A stretch of DNA of 64,000 bases from Elmis aenea (taxonomy: Eukaryota; Arthropoda; Insecta; Coleoptera; Elmidae). The stretch spans positions 17,567,674 to 17,631,673 of the forward strand of contig OX393579.1 in the NCBI GenBank assembly GCA_947652605.1. Direction: 5' to 3'. The notes beneath the pieces are model-generated. The model did not search any database. It saw nothing but the letters and a program-made list of their open reading frames with translations, and had not been told where the DNA came from. This document shows positions 11,667-24,200 of this stretch, in pieces; the stretch's first letter is position 1; the number at the start of each line of letters is the position of its first letter. The translations under genes and the position numbers were made by a program.

Positions 11667-12799
11667 CAGCGGCGTGCGGTCCATGGATGCGTTGGATGCG
11701 GCGCATCCCCTAAAATTCACGTCAAGAATATTTTTTTCCGTATCATATTTGAATTTCGTGTAGCTTTATTTCGCTTTGATTTTATTTTTTGTTACGTTGT
11801 AATTTTATTTATTATATACGATGTTTTGCTTGCTCGAAAATTTGCGTTATATAATCTACATCCAGCGAGCGGCTGACGAAATGCGTGCGATGCACAGCAC
11901 TAACGATTGTGAGCCCGACTGAGGGAAGCTATGCTGATTGTGGATACAAAATTTGCGTTCTGGGCGCATGCGTACTGCGATGCAGTCCATAGCCTATTGC
12001 CCGTGTTGTGGCTTACTTTAACAGCTACGGGAAGCGATTACTCTCATGGTTCCTCTGTGTTAATATGATAGGGCAGCCGCACTCCATTGTTATTACCGCA
12101 CGCTGCAAAAATAATCATTTCCGTTGTAAATTGATTTTTGTTTACTTTCTTTAAATCAAGCTTCTTCTATTTAAATAAGCTTAACTCTATTTTTAGTGCA
12201 CTGTTTCGCTACTTATAATTTTGCTTATTATTTAATACGACCCATGATATGGATGAAACTGTAGTTAATAATAATTGCAATTTTTGATTGAAAATTTAAA
12301 GAATATGAAAAGAATTTTCCGGATTTTCTATTACAATCACTTCAGCCAACTTATGGAAAATACTTTGATTTTATGAAGTTAAAAAGTCAATTAGTTTACG
12401 TGTACTCGACTCCCGACTTTCATTTAAAATCTATAAATTGCATAAAAGAATTAATTGTGAAAGATGAGTTAAAAGATGTTTTGACAGAAGTATTTAAATT
12501 AATACAATTAATTTGCACTATACCTTCCACGAGCGCATCGGCTGAACGATCGTTTTCGACAATGAAAAGAATAAAAACATTCACCAGAAGCAGCCAAAAT
12601 GACGATAGACTGTCTGCTCTCGCTTTAATATCAATTGAAAAAAAATTGTTGCTAAATATGAAAAATGAAAAAAGATTGTATGATGTTGCTATAGACGAAT
12701 TTTGTAAAAAAGATCGTAGAATAAAATTAATAAAAAAAAAAAAAATTGTTCGTTTTTTTGGACAGCATCCCCTGGTTGAAAAGTCACCGCACGCCACTG
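11667..12799 (+). mobile_element. Internally deleted hAT element with perfect TSD
   Basis: The element begins CAGCGGCGTGCGGT (11667) and ends ACCGCACGCCACTG (12799); only one position of this 14-bp inverted repeat mismatches. It is flanked by an exact 8-bp target duplication TTATCTTT (11659-11666 and 12800-12807). Its 1133 bp hold only the C-terminal end of a transposase gene, so it is a deletion derivative dependent on another copy. Confidence 0.92.
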
Positions 12800-12825
12800 T
12801 TATCTTTGTATATAACCTACAATAA
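12292..12825 (+). pseudogene. hAT transposase C-terminus (ZMYM1-like)
   Basis: The frame is open from 12292 with an ATG at 12373. It contains the hAT dimerisation motif IPSTSASAERSFSTMKRIKT followed by RLSALALISIEK. The glutamate in AERSFS is the predicted third catalytic residue of the hAT DDE triad, but the domains carrying the two aspartates are deleted. The reading frame runs through the right terminal inverted repeat and stops outside the element at 12825, so the natural stop codon has probably been lost. Confidence 0.85.
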
Positions 12826-13064
12826 ACATAACGAACTGGTTCCTCTAATGTTAGACATTTATCATAGGGGTAATGGATTGACTTGTATACGATATTGCAG
12901 GTCCCGTTTGGTGTTAAACGCGGGTTTAATTGTTATTGTTGGAGCATGTACTGTACGTCACATTTGGTTTGTAAAGGAGAATAATGTTAGCTAGTTAGGT
13001 TAACGACATGAGAACTTGATGATGAACGATAACATATACTGTATATTCGAAAAGTGAAGTCTAT

Positions 13065-13877
13065 ATGTGGTTTCTTCACGGCACGCTAGAAACGTTTAAC
13101 AAAATAATTTTAAAAATGGAAAAATCCGAATGTACTGCGACAGACGTATCCGGATTATATTTAATGTTATATGATCAACTTCGTGAGCGCAAAAATCAAG
13201 AATTTATACCTCAGGGAGCCAAACAAATATTGATGAAACTTTCAGAATCTGGCGAAGTCGATATACAGCAATTCAAAAGTGAGGTGATTTTTTTTTATGA
13301 AAACTGTATGAAGTATCTATATTTATGGAGAGACAGTTTTGGACATACTCATAAGTTTCAGTGGATTAATTTTAACCAAAAACTTAGGTGGAGTGAAATA
13401 GAAGAATCCGCAATGTTAATAAATAGTAATCTCTCTGAAACAAACAAAATTAATATTGACGAACTTTTTGAAGAAATAGTGACAATAAATTCAATCCACG
13501 AAAAGACTAAATTTGAAGACGATACATCGACGTCTCAAAAATGGATTGAAATTTTCAAAATTTTAAAGTCGACTCATAATGAGTGTAAAAATGTTATGAA
13601 ATTAACTGAATATATATTTTGTGTACCTGGAACATCCGCTGTAGTCGAACGAACGTTTTCTCTTATGAACAATGTGTGGACAGCCGAACGGAGTCGATTA
13701 CAAGTTTCGACTGTTAAAGCTTTATTGATATTGAAAATGAACACGGATCTGAATTGCAGGGAATTTTATAATAAATTCAAAAACAATTATTCATTACTAA
13801 AGCAAGTAACATCAGCAGAAAAATATAACAAGGGAGATCAAGACTATCAAGAGCCATCAACATCTACAAAAAAATAA
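13065..13877 (+). pseudogene. Third hAT-family transposase fragment (270 codons, uninterrupted)
   Basis: The 270-aa frame has no obvious BED finger or first catalytic Asp. Its C-terminal third has a hAT dimerisation block: FCVPGTSAVVERTFSLMNNV followed by WTAERSRLQVSTVKALLILK. The V-E-R-x-F-S glutamate is the predicted catalytic one. The tail is acidic and polar (QEPSTSTKK). Inverted-repeat-like sequence follows the stop at 13959-13997, but no matching left end was found. The fragment is therefore probably the 3' half of a 5'-truncated element. Its uninterrupted frame suggests a fairly recent insertion or, less likely, a domesticated gene. Confidence 0.7.
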
Positions 13878-13939
13878 AAATACGTGAGCAATTTTGTTTC
13901 CCTAATGTTTCTATTTTGTGCAATATTTTTTCAATTTCT

Positions 13940-13997
13940 GGGGGGGGGGGTCTAGTATAGTGTCCGTAATTTGTTTCCTAAAATTATGGTAACCCTA
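13940..13997. mobile_element. Right end of the hAT element, with G run
   Basis: A run of 11 G (13940-13950) precedes sequence whose reverse complement begins AGGGTTACCATAATTTTAGG. This is a typical terminus for a hAT subgroup. No left copy was found upstream of 13065. Confidence 0.5.
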
Positions 13998-14815
13998 CAT
14001 ATACATGTGGAAGTACCAGCTGACTATATACTAACCCGAACTCTAGGAGTGCTTTTCATGGAATTCTAGATAGTTTTGAATTAAAACTGTTACCAAAGTT
14101 TTACATTTAAAAATAATAAATTAGCAATACTTTATTTAAATTAAAACTGTATCATCTAATAATCAAGAAAAACATTTTTAAGGTGTGGACTATTTATCAA
14201 TATTGCCTGATCTTACAAACTGTGATAATTTTTTAAAGCCAATAATAATATAGGAAAATCCTTACTAGACCACGAATAGGCCAAGAATTTTTAACTAGAT
14301 TTATGTACAATTGTACATTCACGTAAAACTTCAACTTCCAAGTTCATTAATAGTTAAAAAATATCACAAATTAGCTAAAATTAATTAAATAATTACTTCC
14401 TTAACTAATATGAATCAATTAAGTTCTAAGCTGCTTCTTATTTAAGATGTGTTGAAAAAGATGCCTTTTGCAAAACATTTTATTTTAGGCAAATGGTATA
14501 GTGTAATTATGACCAACAGATCCATCGCGATCAACCAAGCAATTTTCAAAAATGGTGCTAAAAATTTTCCATTTTTGCGGTGACGTTGGCTATAACATCT
14601 TTTAATTTTTTTATTTTTTTTTAAATATCCCAATTAATTTAAAATCTGTATGCTATTTATACAATAATCAAATGGTTTGACGGTAACAAGGACATGTGAA
14701 AAGCTACCCTGTGGTCTGTGGTAGCTTCCCGTATACTTATAGCTTTGCTAGGTGCAGCAGCTGGGATTTTACATTTAGCACAATACATAATTATTTAGTA
14801 CAATACATTTAAGTT
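13998..14815. other. Intergenic, nothing recognised
   Basis: AT-rich. The last part (about 14700-14815) is probably the 3' UTR of the minus-strand LINE that follows. Confidence 0.4.
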
Positions 14816-15770
14816 TTAAAATCTGGCGAAAAGGTCTGTTGTGGTGTGGCGCTTGAGGCGCCTTCTGAGTAGTGGTTGGGTCATGAGTTCTTTCACAAGG
14901 CTGTTTGGGTGGTCTCTCATTCTTTTGACGTAATTCGTGGTATGCTGTTTAGTTTCCTCTTTAACGGTTTTCATCTGTAAATCTTGTCTGATGTTGGTAT
15001 TTGGAACAAACCACGGGGCTTTGGCTACAATTCTGAGGACTTTGGATTGAAATCTTTCCAATATATCTATGTTTGAATTTGACGCAGTTCCCCACAGTTG
15101 GATCTCATACGTCCACACTGGTTTTAGGATGGATTTATACACCAAGAGTTTATTTTCTAGCGACAGTTTGGACTTGCGTCCAATTAACGAGTAAAGTTTG
15201 GAAGGTTTCAATCCCAACTGCTTACGTTTGATGAATATGTGGTTGCGCCAGGTGAGTCCTTTGTCTAGGATAAGTCCAAGGTATTTGGCCTCATCGTGTT
15301 CCGGTATCTGGTAGTTATTTAGGGTGATAGGTGGACATCTACCTCTTCGGTTTGTGAAGGTGACATGTACTGACTTGGTCTCATTAACCTTGTTTTACCA
15401 CTGGTTAAACCAAGTTTCCAACTTCCGAAGATGGGACTGAAGAATGTGTGGGATTTTCGTGTGACGCTAGGACTGCCGTGTCGTCGGTAAAAGTTGCAGT
15501 AAGAAGGCAGTATATCGGCAGTATATATAAGAAACAGCATCGGTCCCAGCACACCTCCCTGGGGAACACAAGCATTTATTCGATGGAGGTCTGTGTACGC
15601 GTCCTGATACTTTACTCGAAAATGGCGGTTGGTGAGGTAGGATTTTAGGATAAGAAAGTAATTTAAAGGTAAAAGTTTTCTGATTTTGTAGAGTAGCCCT
15701 GTGTGCCAAACTCTGTCAAAGGCCTGCGTTATGTCTAGAAAAGCAGTTGAACAGTATTTTTTTTCTTCAG
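14816..15770 (-). pseudogene. 5'-truncated Jockey-clade LINE, RT remnant
   Basis: Reading leftward from about 15770, three frames together give an RT core. STAFLDITQAFDRVWHTGL is RT block with the catalytic-type Asp. CVPQGGVLGPMLFLIYTAD is the next block, and KYLGLILDKGLTWRNHI comes before the 133-aa C-terminal frame (14816-15217). That frame includes KPVWTYEIQLWGTASNSNID and RFQSKVLRIVAKAPWFVPN. These last motifs are diagnostic of Jockey-type ORF2 proteins. The YADD-containing stretch is degraded by frameshifts. The element is 5'-truncated, as is usual for target-primed insertion, and inactive. Confidence 0.85.
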
Positions 15771-16308
15771 TCTTTTAAAATAAAACAAAAATTTCCTTAT
15801 TTATCGATGCACACATCCTTTGCAAGTATAAAAAGTCCAAAGTTTTTCTAAATATGTCCAGTGGTACCGAAAAAAAAAAACGATAAACGAAACCTCCTGT
15901 AAAAGCGGATTTTCCTCGGAGTTCGTTCGTAAACGAAAAACACCTGCTTTACGGCCTAAAAACAAAGTTGTTTGGAATTAAAAAATATCATAAAATATCG
16001 GTTTCCTTTAAGCTGCTTTTGCAACTCTTATAATAAGGGTACTTTACTCTTGCAAATATTTCTAAAATCGTTAAAATCTATGATGAATTGTTATCAATTT
16101 TTTTTGACTTACCTAATACGAGATTTTTACCTTGCACCAAATTTTCTAAAAAAATCGATAATAAAAAACGTTTTCATTTGAAGCAGACTTTTTTAATGTT
16201 ATAGGTACCATAAAATTCAAAATTGGAATTTTAACGTAAAACGTCGTATTAAGTCATAATTTTTAGATCTAAACAACTTTTTCCTATGAGTTTTTTTTGT
16301 AACTCTAA
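15771..16308. other. Intergenic, nothing recognised
   Basis: AT-rich; no gene or repeat structure identified. Confidence 0.4.
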
Positions 16309-16509
16309 CAGTGTTTCTCAAAGTGTGGTCGGCGAACCTCTAGAGTAGAGGGTCCCTGAATTCCTCTCAAGGGTTCCCCGAGCCTATTCATGTTATTCTA
16401 AAACCTTTCAAATTTATTTTACCAGGCTAAAATATTATCTACTAAACAATTTATTGGGGTCTTTTAATTTTGGAAGGGGTCTTTAGAGTAAAAAGTTGGA
16501 GAAACACTG
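16309..16509. mobile_element. 201-bp hAT MITE
   Basis: It starts CAGTGTTTCTCAAAGTGTGG and ends GAGAAACACTG, an 11-bp inverted repeat. The first 20 bases differ at one position from the autonomous-type hAT at 9042, so this is probably a non-autonomous relative. The flanks (AACTCTAA and CTCTATAA) do not make a clean 8-bp duplication. Confidence 0.8.
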
Positions 16510-17773
16510 CTCTATAAGTAAGGGCGCTTGCTACGAGATCGCTAAAATCTAGTGTCATATGAATTTTTATTATTTTTTTTATCTTGAGATTAATTTAGTC
16601 CATACAACAAATTTTATTAAAAATTAAAGTTTCTGAAAAATCGATAATAAAAAACTTTTCCATTGTTACAAATTTTTGAATGACGTTGTATATCAAAAGT
16701 CGATCACGACAATAAATGCTAGTGTTTTAAAATTTTAGTCATTTAATCTGAGAAAACGTATTGGAAATAAAATTACATTAACATTAACAGCAAACAAATG
16801 ACAACACTTTACATTTAAATACGTAAATTTAAATGTTAGCATATCTTCCTCAGTTTAGAGTTTCTTAACAAAACTGCATTTTCACCTTGACCCAATTAAA
16901 AAACAGCTTGGGGTGTAGTTATGAAACTTAAAGCTGGAACTTGGAATTGGAATAGTGTGGCGTTGCTGGTGGAACATTCAAACCAAGCGTCGGCGGATAT
17001 TAGCAGTTCCATTGATTGGTTCTTGTGGGTAATAAAAGTGATGTTGGTCGCTTGGTTGCGAAATGAAAAAATAATGTAGAATATGTGCGCTTATTCTTAT
17101 GGTAATTTTACACACCTACAAAATTACATTATCAAAATGAAATTTTTATATTAGCCTGGCATAAAACTGGTCTTTATTATTTTTTTATATTTGTCATAAG
17201 CAAGTAGGTATAATCATAAAGAATTTATTTTCAAATTTTAAGCATAATAAAAATCTCGTAAACATGACTATTTTTTTAATATTTGCTTGTTACTCCTATG
17301 CATTATGAGATTAATTTGAGTATTTCAACTAAATAACTACATATTTCAGTTTACTTCTACGGCATGGACGTTTTATATATAACAATAAATTGTTACAGTT
17401 CGTAGTAAAGAGTTTAAGTTTAATACTTTCCGCGCCATCTACTTGAGATCAGGTTTAAGATTAAATATTGATAAAACTTATTTGGTATTGATTCTGATAC
17501 ACAAACCCAACACGGGAAGGTTGCTCTGACTTGTTTCACAAAGCTGCGTTAGATGCCGCTACACCGATCAAAGAAGTCTGTTTCAGTCTGTTTACATGAC
17601 AAAATTGCATATACGTCTTGAAAAGGAACTGAAACTTTCAGCTTTTTTAAATTTTATTCCTTTTTAAATGCGGAAAATGTTATAGCAAAATTGGGTAAGA
17701 CGAATCATAAGTTTAACGAGAACTCCCCATTATGTTTATTAAATACAGATGGCTTATACTGTTAATCTTAATA
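16510..17773. other. Intergenic, nothing recognised
   Basis: Mostly AT-rich. A moderately GC-rich island (about 16915-17070 and 17500-17600) has no long frame and no recognised element. Confidence 0.35.
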
Positions 17774-18180
17774 TTAACCCTAGGATGCACATCACGGGCC
17801 TCAGAGGCCCAGCGACCTGTAGCTTTCTATGTTAATTTTCGATCCACAGTTTTTTTTCTGATTTCCTGTCAGGAATGCCTCACTTAATCCTTTTTATATC
17901 ATATTTTCTAAAACAATACTTTCTTCATACTACGTATGGTGAAAAGTAAAAACATTGCAAACTAATTTTGACAAATTATTTTAATACTCTAATTTTTATT
18001 TAATAATACCCCACATTCACACATCAAGGGCTTGAGACGTCCATAGCTTAATAACAGCTTATATGACAAGTAACAACACAGTTTTGGCTAAATGTTTGTT
18101 TTTTTTTTGGATATGTGAATCTGTTTCCGGTTTTGCTATTGATGGAACTGTGAATGTGGGACACCCACCTGCGTCACTAC
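17774..18180. mobile_element. Candidate piggyBac-like terminus
   Basis: TTAA (17774-17777) is followed by CCCTAGGATGCACATCACG and the 15-bp palindrome GGGCCTCAGAGGCCC (17795-17809). A related word, CACACATCAAGGGCTTGAG, recurs near 18018. TTAA plus a CCCTAG-like end plus a subterminal 5-5-5 palindrome matches the two clearer piggyBac-type elements in this window. No opposite end with a second TTAA was found. Confidence 0.35.
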
Positions 18181-18407
18181 CGTTAGCTTTGATTTGCTAT
18201 CTAACATCAAGTATATTTTTCTGTAATTCAACTTGAGTTCTTCACATTTCTTTTTTTAAAGCGTGGCATTAAAAGTCATGCCCAAACATTTGGCTGCATT
18301 TAAATAAGGGATAGTTGATCCATTTATGATTATTGGAGTTTACTACTGGAGAAATTATTATTCTGCATTTATTTGGATTAAATTAAATTTTGCAATTCCT
18401 TCAATTT

Positions 18408-18535
18408 AAATTCCAGGAAAAGCACTCGGCCATAGAACAGGTACATGGGGTAACAACCATAATAAAAAATACCCCTGCAGAGAAAAAAGTATGTACCTCT
18501 GTATTTCTAGATGTAGCCTAGCCATTTGATAAGTA
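18408..18535 (+). pseudogene. LINE reverse transcriptase fragment
   Basis: The translation QEKHSAIEQVHGVTTIIKNT followed by a segment ending CTSVFLDVA, a stop and PFDK corresponds to the RT region F(R/Q)..HST..Q(L/V)HRV...AVFLDV(A/S)KAFDKVWH of Jockey/CR1-type LINEs. An in-frame TAG replaces the residue before PFDK. Only about 40 residues are recognisable. Confidence 0.6.
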
Positions 18536-19284
18536 AGGCATAGCACCGTTTACAACTCCAGAAGCTGCACTAAATTTTCCCAAACAACACTGTGAACCTG
18601 TGGTAGGTCATTACGTAATAAAACCATTGTATTCTATAATTTATGTTGAACATAATAACCTACATAAAAAAGATGCTTTTAACTACATCGAAACCTTTTA
18701 AAATAAACTGATGTGGTCACCAAATGATTTTCACCATACATGATGTGTATGTGTGCGGGTGCGTACGTGTTTAATATCTTTCAAAAATCTTTCAACTTAT
18801 ACAAAATGACAATGAAGAAAAATCTTTTTGCTCTAGTCATGCAAAATTCGTTCAAGTTTGCTTCAGAATGTTTTTGTAAATAATTAATAATTTTATTAGG
18901 TAAACACAATAATGAACAACTACAACATTATAAAGAATATACATGATATAAATCAAATAACACATAGTAATAAACTTTCATTATTTATTACCTAAAAGCT
19001 AAAACAATGTATAGATTAGTAATCTACAGAAACACTATAAAATTTATGTGTTTAATACCTGTTAGTTGCCCCATTTAAAATAGAAACTAACACTCAATAA
19101 ACAACACAATTTTTAAATAACAGCAAAAATTAATACAAATTTAAAGTATCTACTTATTTTACTGTTTATCATATAAGAAAAATGCTTTCCTTCTTTATAA
19201 TCATTAGTTTTCTACCCAAACAGTTTTCTTCATTACATTAACAACTCCAAAATATGTACAATATAACACTTTGATGTATGGATA
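18536..19284. other. Intergenic, nothing recognised
   Basis: AT-rich; no gene identified. Confidence 0.4.
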
Positions 19285-19480
19285 ATACCGTTTATCTTTA
19301 AAATAAGCAAGATATAACAATATTATTTTATTTATTAAGTTTAATCTAAGTGGCCATTAAAAAAACATTACATATTAAGCTAGCTGTACTTAATTAAACA
19401 CAAAAAATTTAAAACTTAAACAATTTAAGATATTTTTTACATTTCATAATAATTTATGATTTTTCACTTACTGCTATACT
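19285..19480. repeat. Diverged copy of the 31-33 kb inverted-repeat element
   Basis: Sequence such as AGTTTAATCTAAGTGGCCAT, CTAGCTGTACTTAATTAAAC and AATTTATGATTTTTCA appears in the same order as in the left arm at 32540-32650 and, reversed, in the right arm at 32980-33120. It therefore belongs to the same dispersed family. It has no piggyBac insertion at the site occupied at 31569. Confidence 0.75.
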
Positions 19481-20000
19481 ATATAATATGATTAATAAAT
19501 ATAGGGAATAAATCTGTAGCAAGAAAAAAAATTGAACTTACCCACTTTTAAAAAAACTAAATATGTGCTTGACTAAATGAATAAGTCAGTAACTCTTAAT
19601 AAACAATACACTACAATTTAATGATATTAAAGTTCAAAAGTAAATGTTAAGTGTTTCGTTAAAATATTCTGATTTAATGAGTTGAAAATTATTAAACTTA
19701 TTCCTCCTAGCGTACGTGTATTTTGTGGTAGGGTGATCGAAAGTGATGGATGCCAAGGGTGTTAGGAACTTTGTTCGAACGGATGGTAACCCATAGGGAA
19801 AAACCAATAGCGTAGGACAAAAAGTTTGTATTGACAGAACGGGTAATAATATTCTCCATTTAAATACGACAGCTACAGTTTTTACTGACAATAAGATTTG
19901 CAAAGCATTTTGTTTAAAAGAATTATGTTCATAAAAACAATTAAGTGAGGTTACCTTAAATCTGTTCCTTTATTAATATACATAAATATGTAAATATTGT

Positions 20001-20215
20001 TCACACACGAAATGACAGAACAACCTGAACGCACAGAAAACGAAAAACTGATAAGTGATTTTTACGAAAAGATTCAAATTCAAACGAAAAGCTACTAACC
20101 AACTAACCGCACACGAAATGACAGGTCAACCTGGACTGTCAATGAACACGAAAATAATGCTACGCCACTGATATGCTTCACCAATTAGACTACTAATATT
20201 TTTCATATATTAAAC
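20001..20215 (+). repeat. Two-copy tandem duplication, period about 106 bp
   Basis: CACACGAAATGACAG(A/G)(A/T)CAACCTG occurs at about 20003 and again at about 20109, with diverged sequence between. It lies just before duplicated unit A. Confidence 0.5.
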
Positions 20216-20259
20216 TTATTATCAAAAATTTACATCAATATAAGTTTTCAATAAACTTA

Positions 20260-21242
20260 AATGATTATTGCGAAAAAGTTATTTTGTAAAAGTAATACTT
20301 TAATACAATTTTAAAATGTAAATATGAAAATTTACACAGATGAATAAAATAACTGTATAAGTATATTTTGGCATACGTCACACTAATCTACTTATTATCT
20401 ATGCACTAATCTTGGGTAGTGTATCGTAAAACAAAAACATATCACAAGAAATAAACAACAGTGTCAAAATATTTTTAAGCATATTTCATGTAACGAATTA
20501 CTGAATTTTATTGAATGAAATCGTTTATTTCTAAGTAAGTTTTGCGTAAGTAATGCATTTTAATTTATTATCTGTTTTTTATTATGGATTTTACATTACC
20601 ATAGTTTTAAGTTTGTAAGACCGTGTAGTTACAGTTAGCCAAAATACATTGTGTCAAAAAAATATGTCCTTAGATGATGTTCTTATTACAATTATTTAAA
20701 TATTATGTAGGTTTTGGCATAAATAAACTTAAATTAAAATCACTCTTCTTATTTTTTAAGAGGTTTTTGTGAATAAAATACCACATTCAAGTTTTTCGAC
20801 TTCACAGCACCCACAGTCTTATTTATCTATCTTTTAAACACAACGATAAGTGATTTTTAATTAATCTTATTTATAATCATGAATGAATTAAAATAATTAC
20901 AAAAAATAAACCAAAAATGTGTTGTGTAGGTTTATTCCACGTTGCAACGTGGTGGACAAGAATCAGGTTCATTTGGCGGCTTTTAACAATGAGCGAAATA
21001 TTGTCATTAGTCGTGGAATTTAAACGAAATAAAGAAAAGTGAAATTTATTTCACCACGGTGGTGTTGAATGGTGAAGGATTTTATTACTTCGGAGCAGGG
21101 TTTAAATTTTACAAGAGGAACTGTCACGGAGGTCAGAGGTGAGAAGTGAAATTGGTTCACAAACGAGGGCGGTAGTTGTTACCAGAAAAATGCAATGGCG
21201 GAGTAACCTCACAGCTGCTTACGGATAGTGAGCAATAATACC
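20260..21242 (+). repeat. Direct duplication, copy A
   Basis: Aligns colinearly with 24735-26087. Shared blocks include ATTATTGCGAAAAA, the region with GGCATA(C/T)GTCACACTAATC, the 16-bp palindrome, and the final block from GTGAAGGATTTTATTACTTC to AGCAATAATAC. Once the MITE in copy B is removed, the two units are about equal in length (roughly 0.92-0.98 kb). Copy A is cut at its right end by the foldback element at 21243. Confidence 0.9.
20937..20952. other. Perfect 16-bp palindrome in copy A
   Basis: CCACGTTGCAACGTGG is self-complementary with no spacer. It is conserved exactly in copy B although the flanks have diverged. It also looks like two facing CACGT(T) half-sites. Confidence 0.9.
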
Positions 21243-24200
21243 CGGTACGCGACAACTGGGCGACGCGACGGTCAACTGGGCGAAGGTCAACTGGGCGTCG
21301 CGTCGTACCAACTGGGAACTGGGCGACAGGAACTTAAACATTTTTGAACTCTCATCTTAGCACACGATTGTACTGATTGTTTTTGTAAATATTGGTAATA
21401 TATACTTACTTAATTTTGTAGAACTATATCGTACATCGAAATTTGTAGAATCATTTACGAAAGATAATTATTATGATCAACAAATGTGGTCCGAAAATAA
21501 TTTGAAAATGAAGAAGGATGATTGCACAATATTAGAATAAAGAGAAAAAATACAGTTTTTTCATTCATTTATACATTATTTTGTAATTAACAAACATATT
21601 TACATTAAAACAAAAAAGTATATAACATTCAAAACAACATAATTATTTTTGAATTATAAATCATGTTATAAGCAATACTCGTAAATAATAGTCTATTATA
21701 TAGTTCAAATTTCTTTTCGAATTATTAACCAGCACCAAATTAAGTTACCATGTCAAATTTAAACCTAAACTCTAGATGTTATTATATGCGAGATTCCCAC
21801 GTTTAAACTTAAATTTCAAACACCCGGTATATTTGATATGTGTTAATATGTTTGTTAGTTACAATAATATTAATAAATGACATCATTTCTTTTATCTATT
21901 ATTTAGTTTCACAGCTAATAGACTATCTACGAGGTACTGCTTATAACATTAATTAAAAGGTGTTAGGTAAAAACAATGAATGTTAATTTTTATTATATCT
22001 TTACAATTCGATCTTAAAGAGTTTAAAGTCTACTGTTTTTTTGATCATAGAGCTGCATCAACCAAACTTTATTTTACTATGGACCATATTATTGAAAATG
22101 AGTTTTAATCAATGAATGTAAAAAATGATTTCATTTAATCTATAATAATTAGTGATTCCAATGTTACATACTTTTTTGTTTTAATGTAAATATGTTTGTT
22201 AGTTACAAAATATTATTGATAAATGAATGAAAAAACTGTATTTTTCTCTTTATTCTAATATTGTGCAATCATACTTCTTCATTCTTAAATTATTTTCGGA
22301 CCACGTTTTTTGATCATATCTTTCGTAGATGATTCTACAAATTTCGATGTACGATATAGTTCTACAAAATTAAGTAAGTATATTTAACCAATATTTACAA
22401 AAACAATCCATCAAATCGTGTGCTAAGATGAGAGTTCAAAAATATTTTAAGTTCCTGTCGCCCAGTTGACCGTCGCCCAGTTGGCACGTCGTCCAGTTGA
22501 CCGCCGTGTCCAGGTCCGTCAAATTGGAGCTACAACATAACAAAAAACAAAAACTTTTAACGTCATAATTTTTTGCTCATTTTTTGCAAATTTTTGCTAT
22601 ACTTTTTAAATTTTTTGCTGGTCTCTAATAGGAGATAATTTAAAAAAAAGATATGTAACTCCAACTTTACGCTGAGTTACATTTGCTAAAAAGTCAAAAT
22701 GTTTTTATGTCATAATTTTTTGCTCATTTTTTGCTAATTTTTGTTGTACTTTTAAAATTTTTTGCTGGTCTCTAATGGGAGATAATTAAAAAAAAAGAAT
22801 TGTAACTCCAACTTTACGCTGAGTTACATTTGCTAAAAAGTAAAAATGTTTTTATGTCACAATTTTTTGCTCATTTTTTGCTCATTTTTGCTGTACTTTT
22901 TAAATTTTTTGCTGGTCGCTTTTCCAAGATATGTAGTTTTTTCATAATCATTATGTGCTACAAATAGGTGGTATTCTTGGATATACAACACGAATAACTT
23001 CGAATAACCAAAATGTACGTCAATGTTTTGTTCTAATAACTTTATAATAATTTATAAAGTTAACTTATATACACACTTTCAATTTATTGATATTTAAAAG
23101 TAGTTTTGTTGCAGTTTTTGAAAAACCATAAAGTTTCTTTACATGACTATCAGTTAAGGCATTGTTACACTCCAATAAAATTGAACAATAGGTACATAAA
23201 TTCAGACCTGCAAATAACAATGCTTAAGACCCACCAGAAATAGGACTAGGTTCTTTTTGTAGAAATAAACATTTTTAGTTGACAATGTTACAACAATAAA
23301 AAAATGTTAGTACAAAAACCTAATTTTTATTCTTATGTGATGTGGGACATATTTGTCCCTTTAATGGTCTAAAGAGGGTTAAAAAGTCGTAAATAGTTTT
23401 TTTTTTAGTAAACTGAAATTTGACTTTGAGATGCAAAAAATTATTTACATCAAGATTTGTGGCTTATCGTTGCTGTATTTTTTAAATATTTGGTTGGTCT
23501 CTTACAGAAAATGCAACAAATCGACATAATTATAACATATACCAAGCTACTAAACAATATTTTCTATTTAAAGTGGAAAACAAAGACATTTGCATCATTC
23601 CGTGATGTCAAGTCGCTAAAAAATTGGTCGATGTTGCGATATTGCAAGTCTACATTAAAAAGATTTTATTAGATTTGGTGAAAAAATTAGTTAAGTACAT
23701 GAAAGAAGAAGAAGGTTTATAGTGTTGAGGGTTCGAAGGATGTTTTTTAAGAAACAATATTTTTTAAACGCTTTTAATTATATATTACATAAACATATAT
23801 GTACAGGAACACGTATCAACAATACATGTATGTATTGCTACAAACATCTAATAGCAAAAAATGAGCAAAAAATTGTGACTTGAAAACATTTTGACTTTTT
23901 AGCAAATGTAACTCAGCGTAAAGTTGGAGTTACAATTCTTTTTTTTAAATTATCTCCTATTAGCGACCAGCAAAAAATTTAAAAAGTACAGCAAAAATTA
24001 GCAAAAAATGAGCAAAAAATTGTGACAAAAATATTTTGACTTTTTAGCAAATGTAACTCAGCGTAAAGTTGGAGTTACAATTCTTTTTTTTAAATTATCT
24101 ACCATTAGAGACCAGCAAAAAATTTAAAAAGTACAGCAAAAATTAGCAAAAAATGAGCAAAAAATTATGACATAAAAACATTTTGACTTTTTAGCAAATG

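Noticed and set aside
12420..12797. Minus-strand frame opposite the hAT C-terminus
   Set aside because: Antisense of a clear hAT dimerisation motif on the plus strand.
23457..23672. 71-codon frame in the centre of the Foldback element
   Set aside because: No recognisable domain; composition is as expected from AT-rich DNA. Not accepted as the element's transposase.
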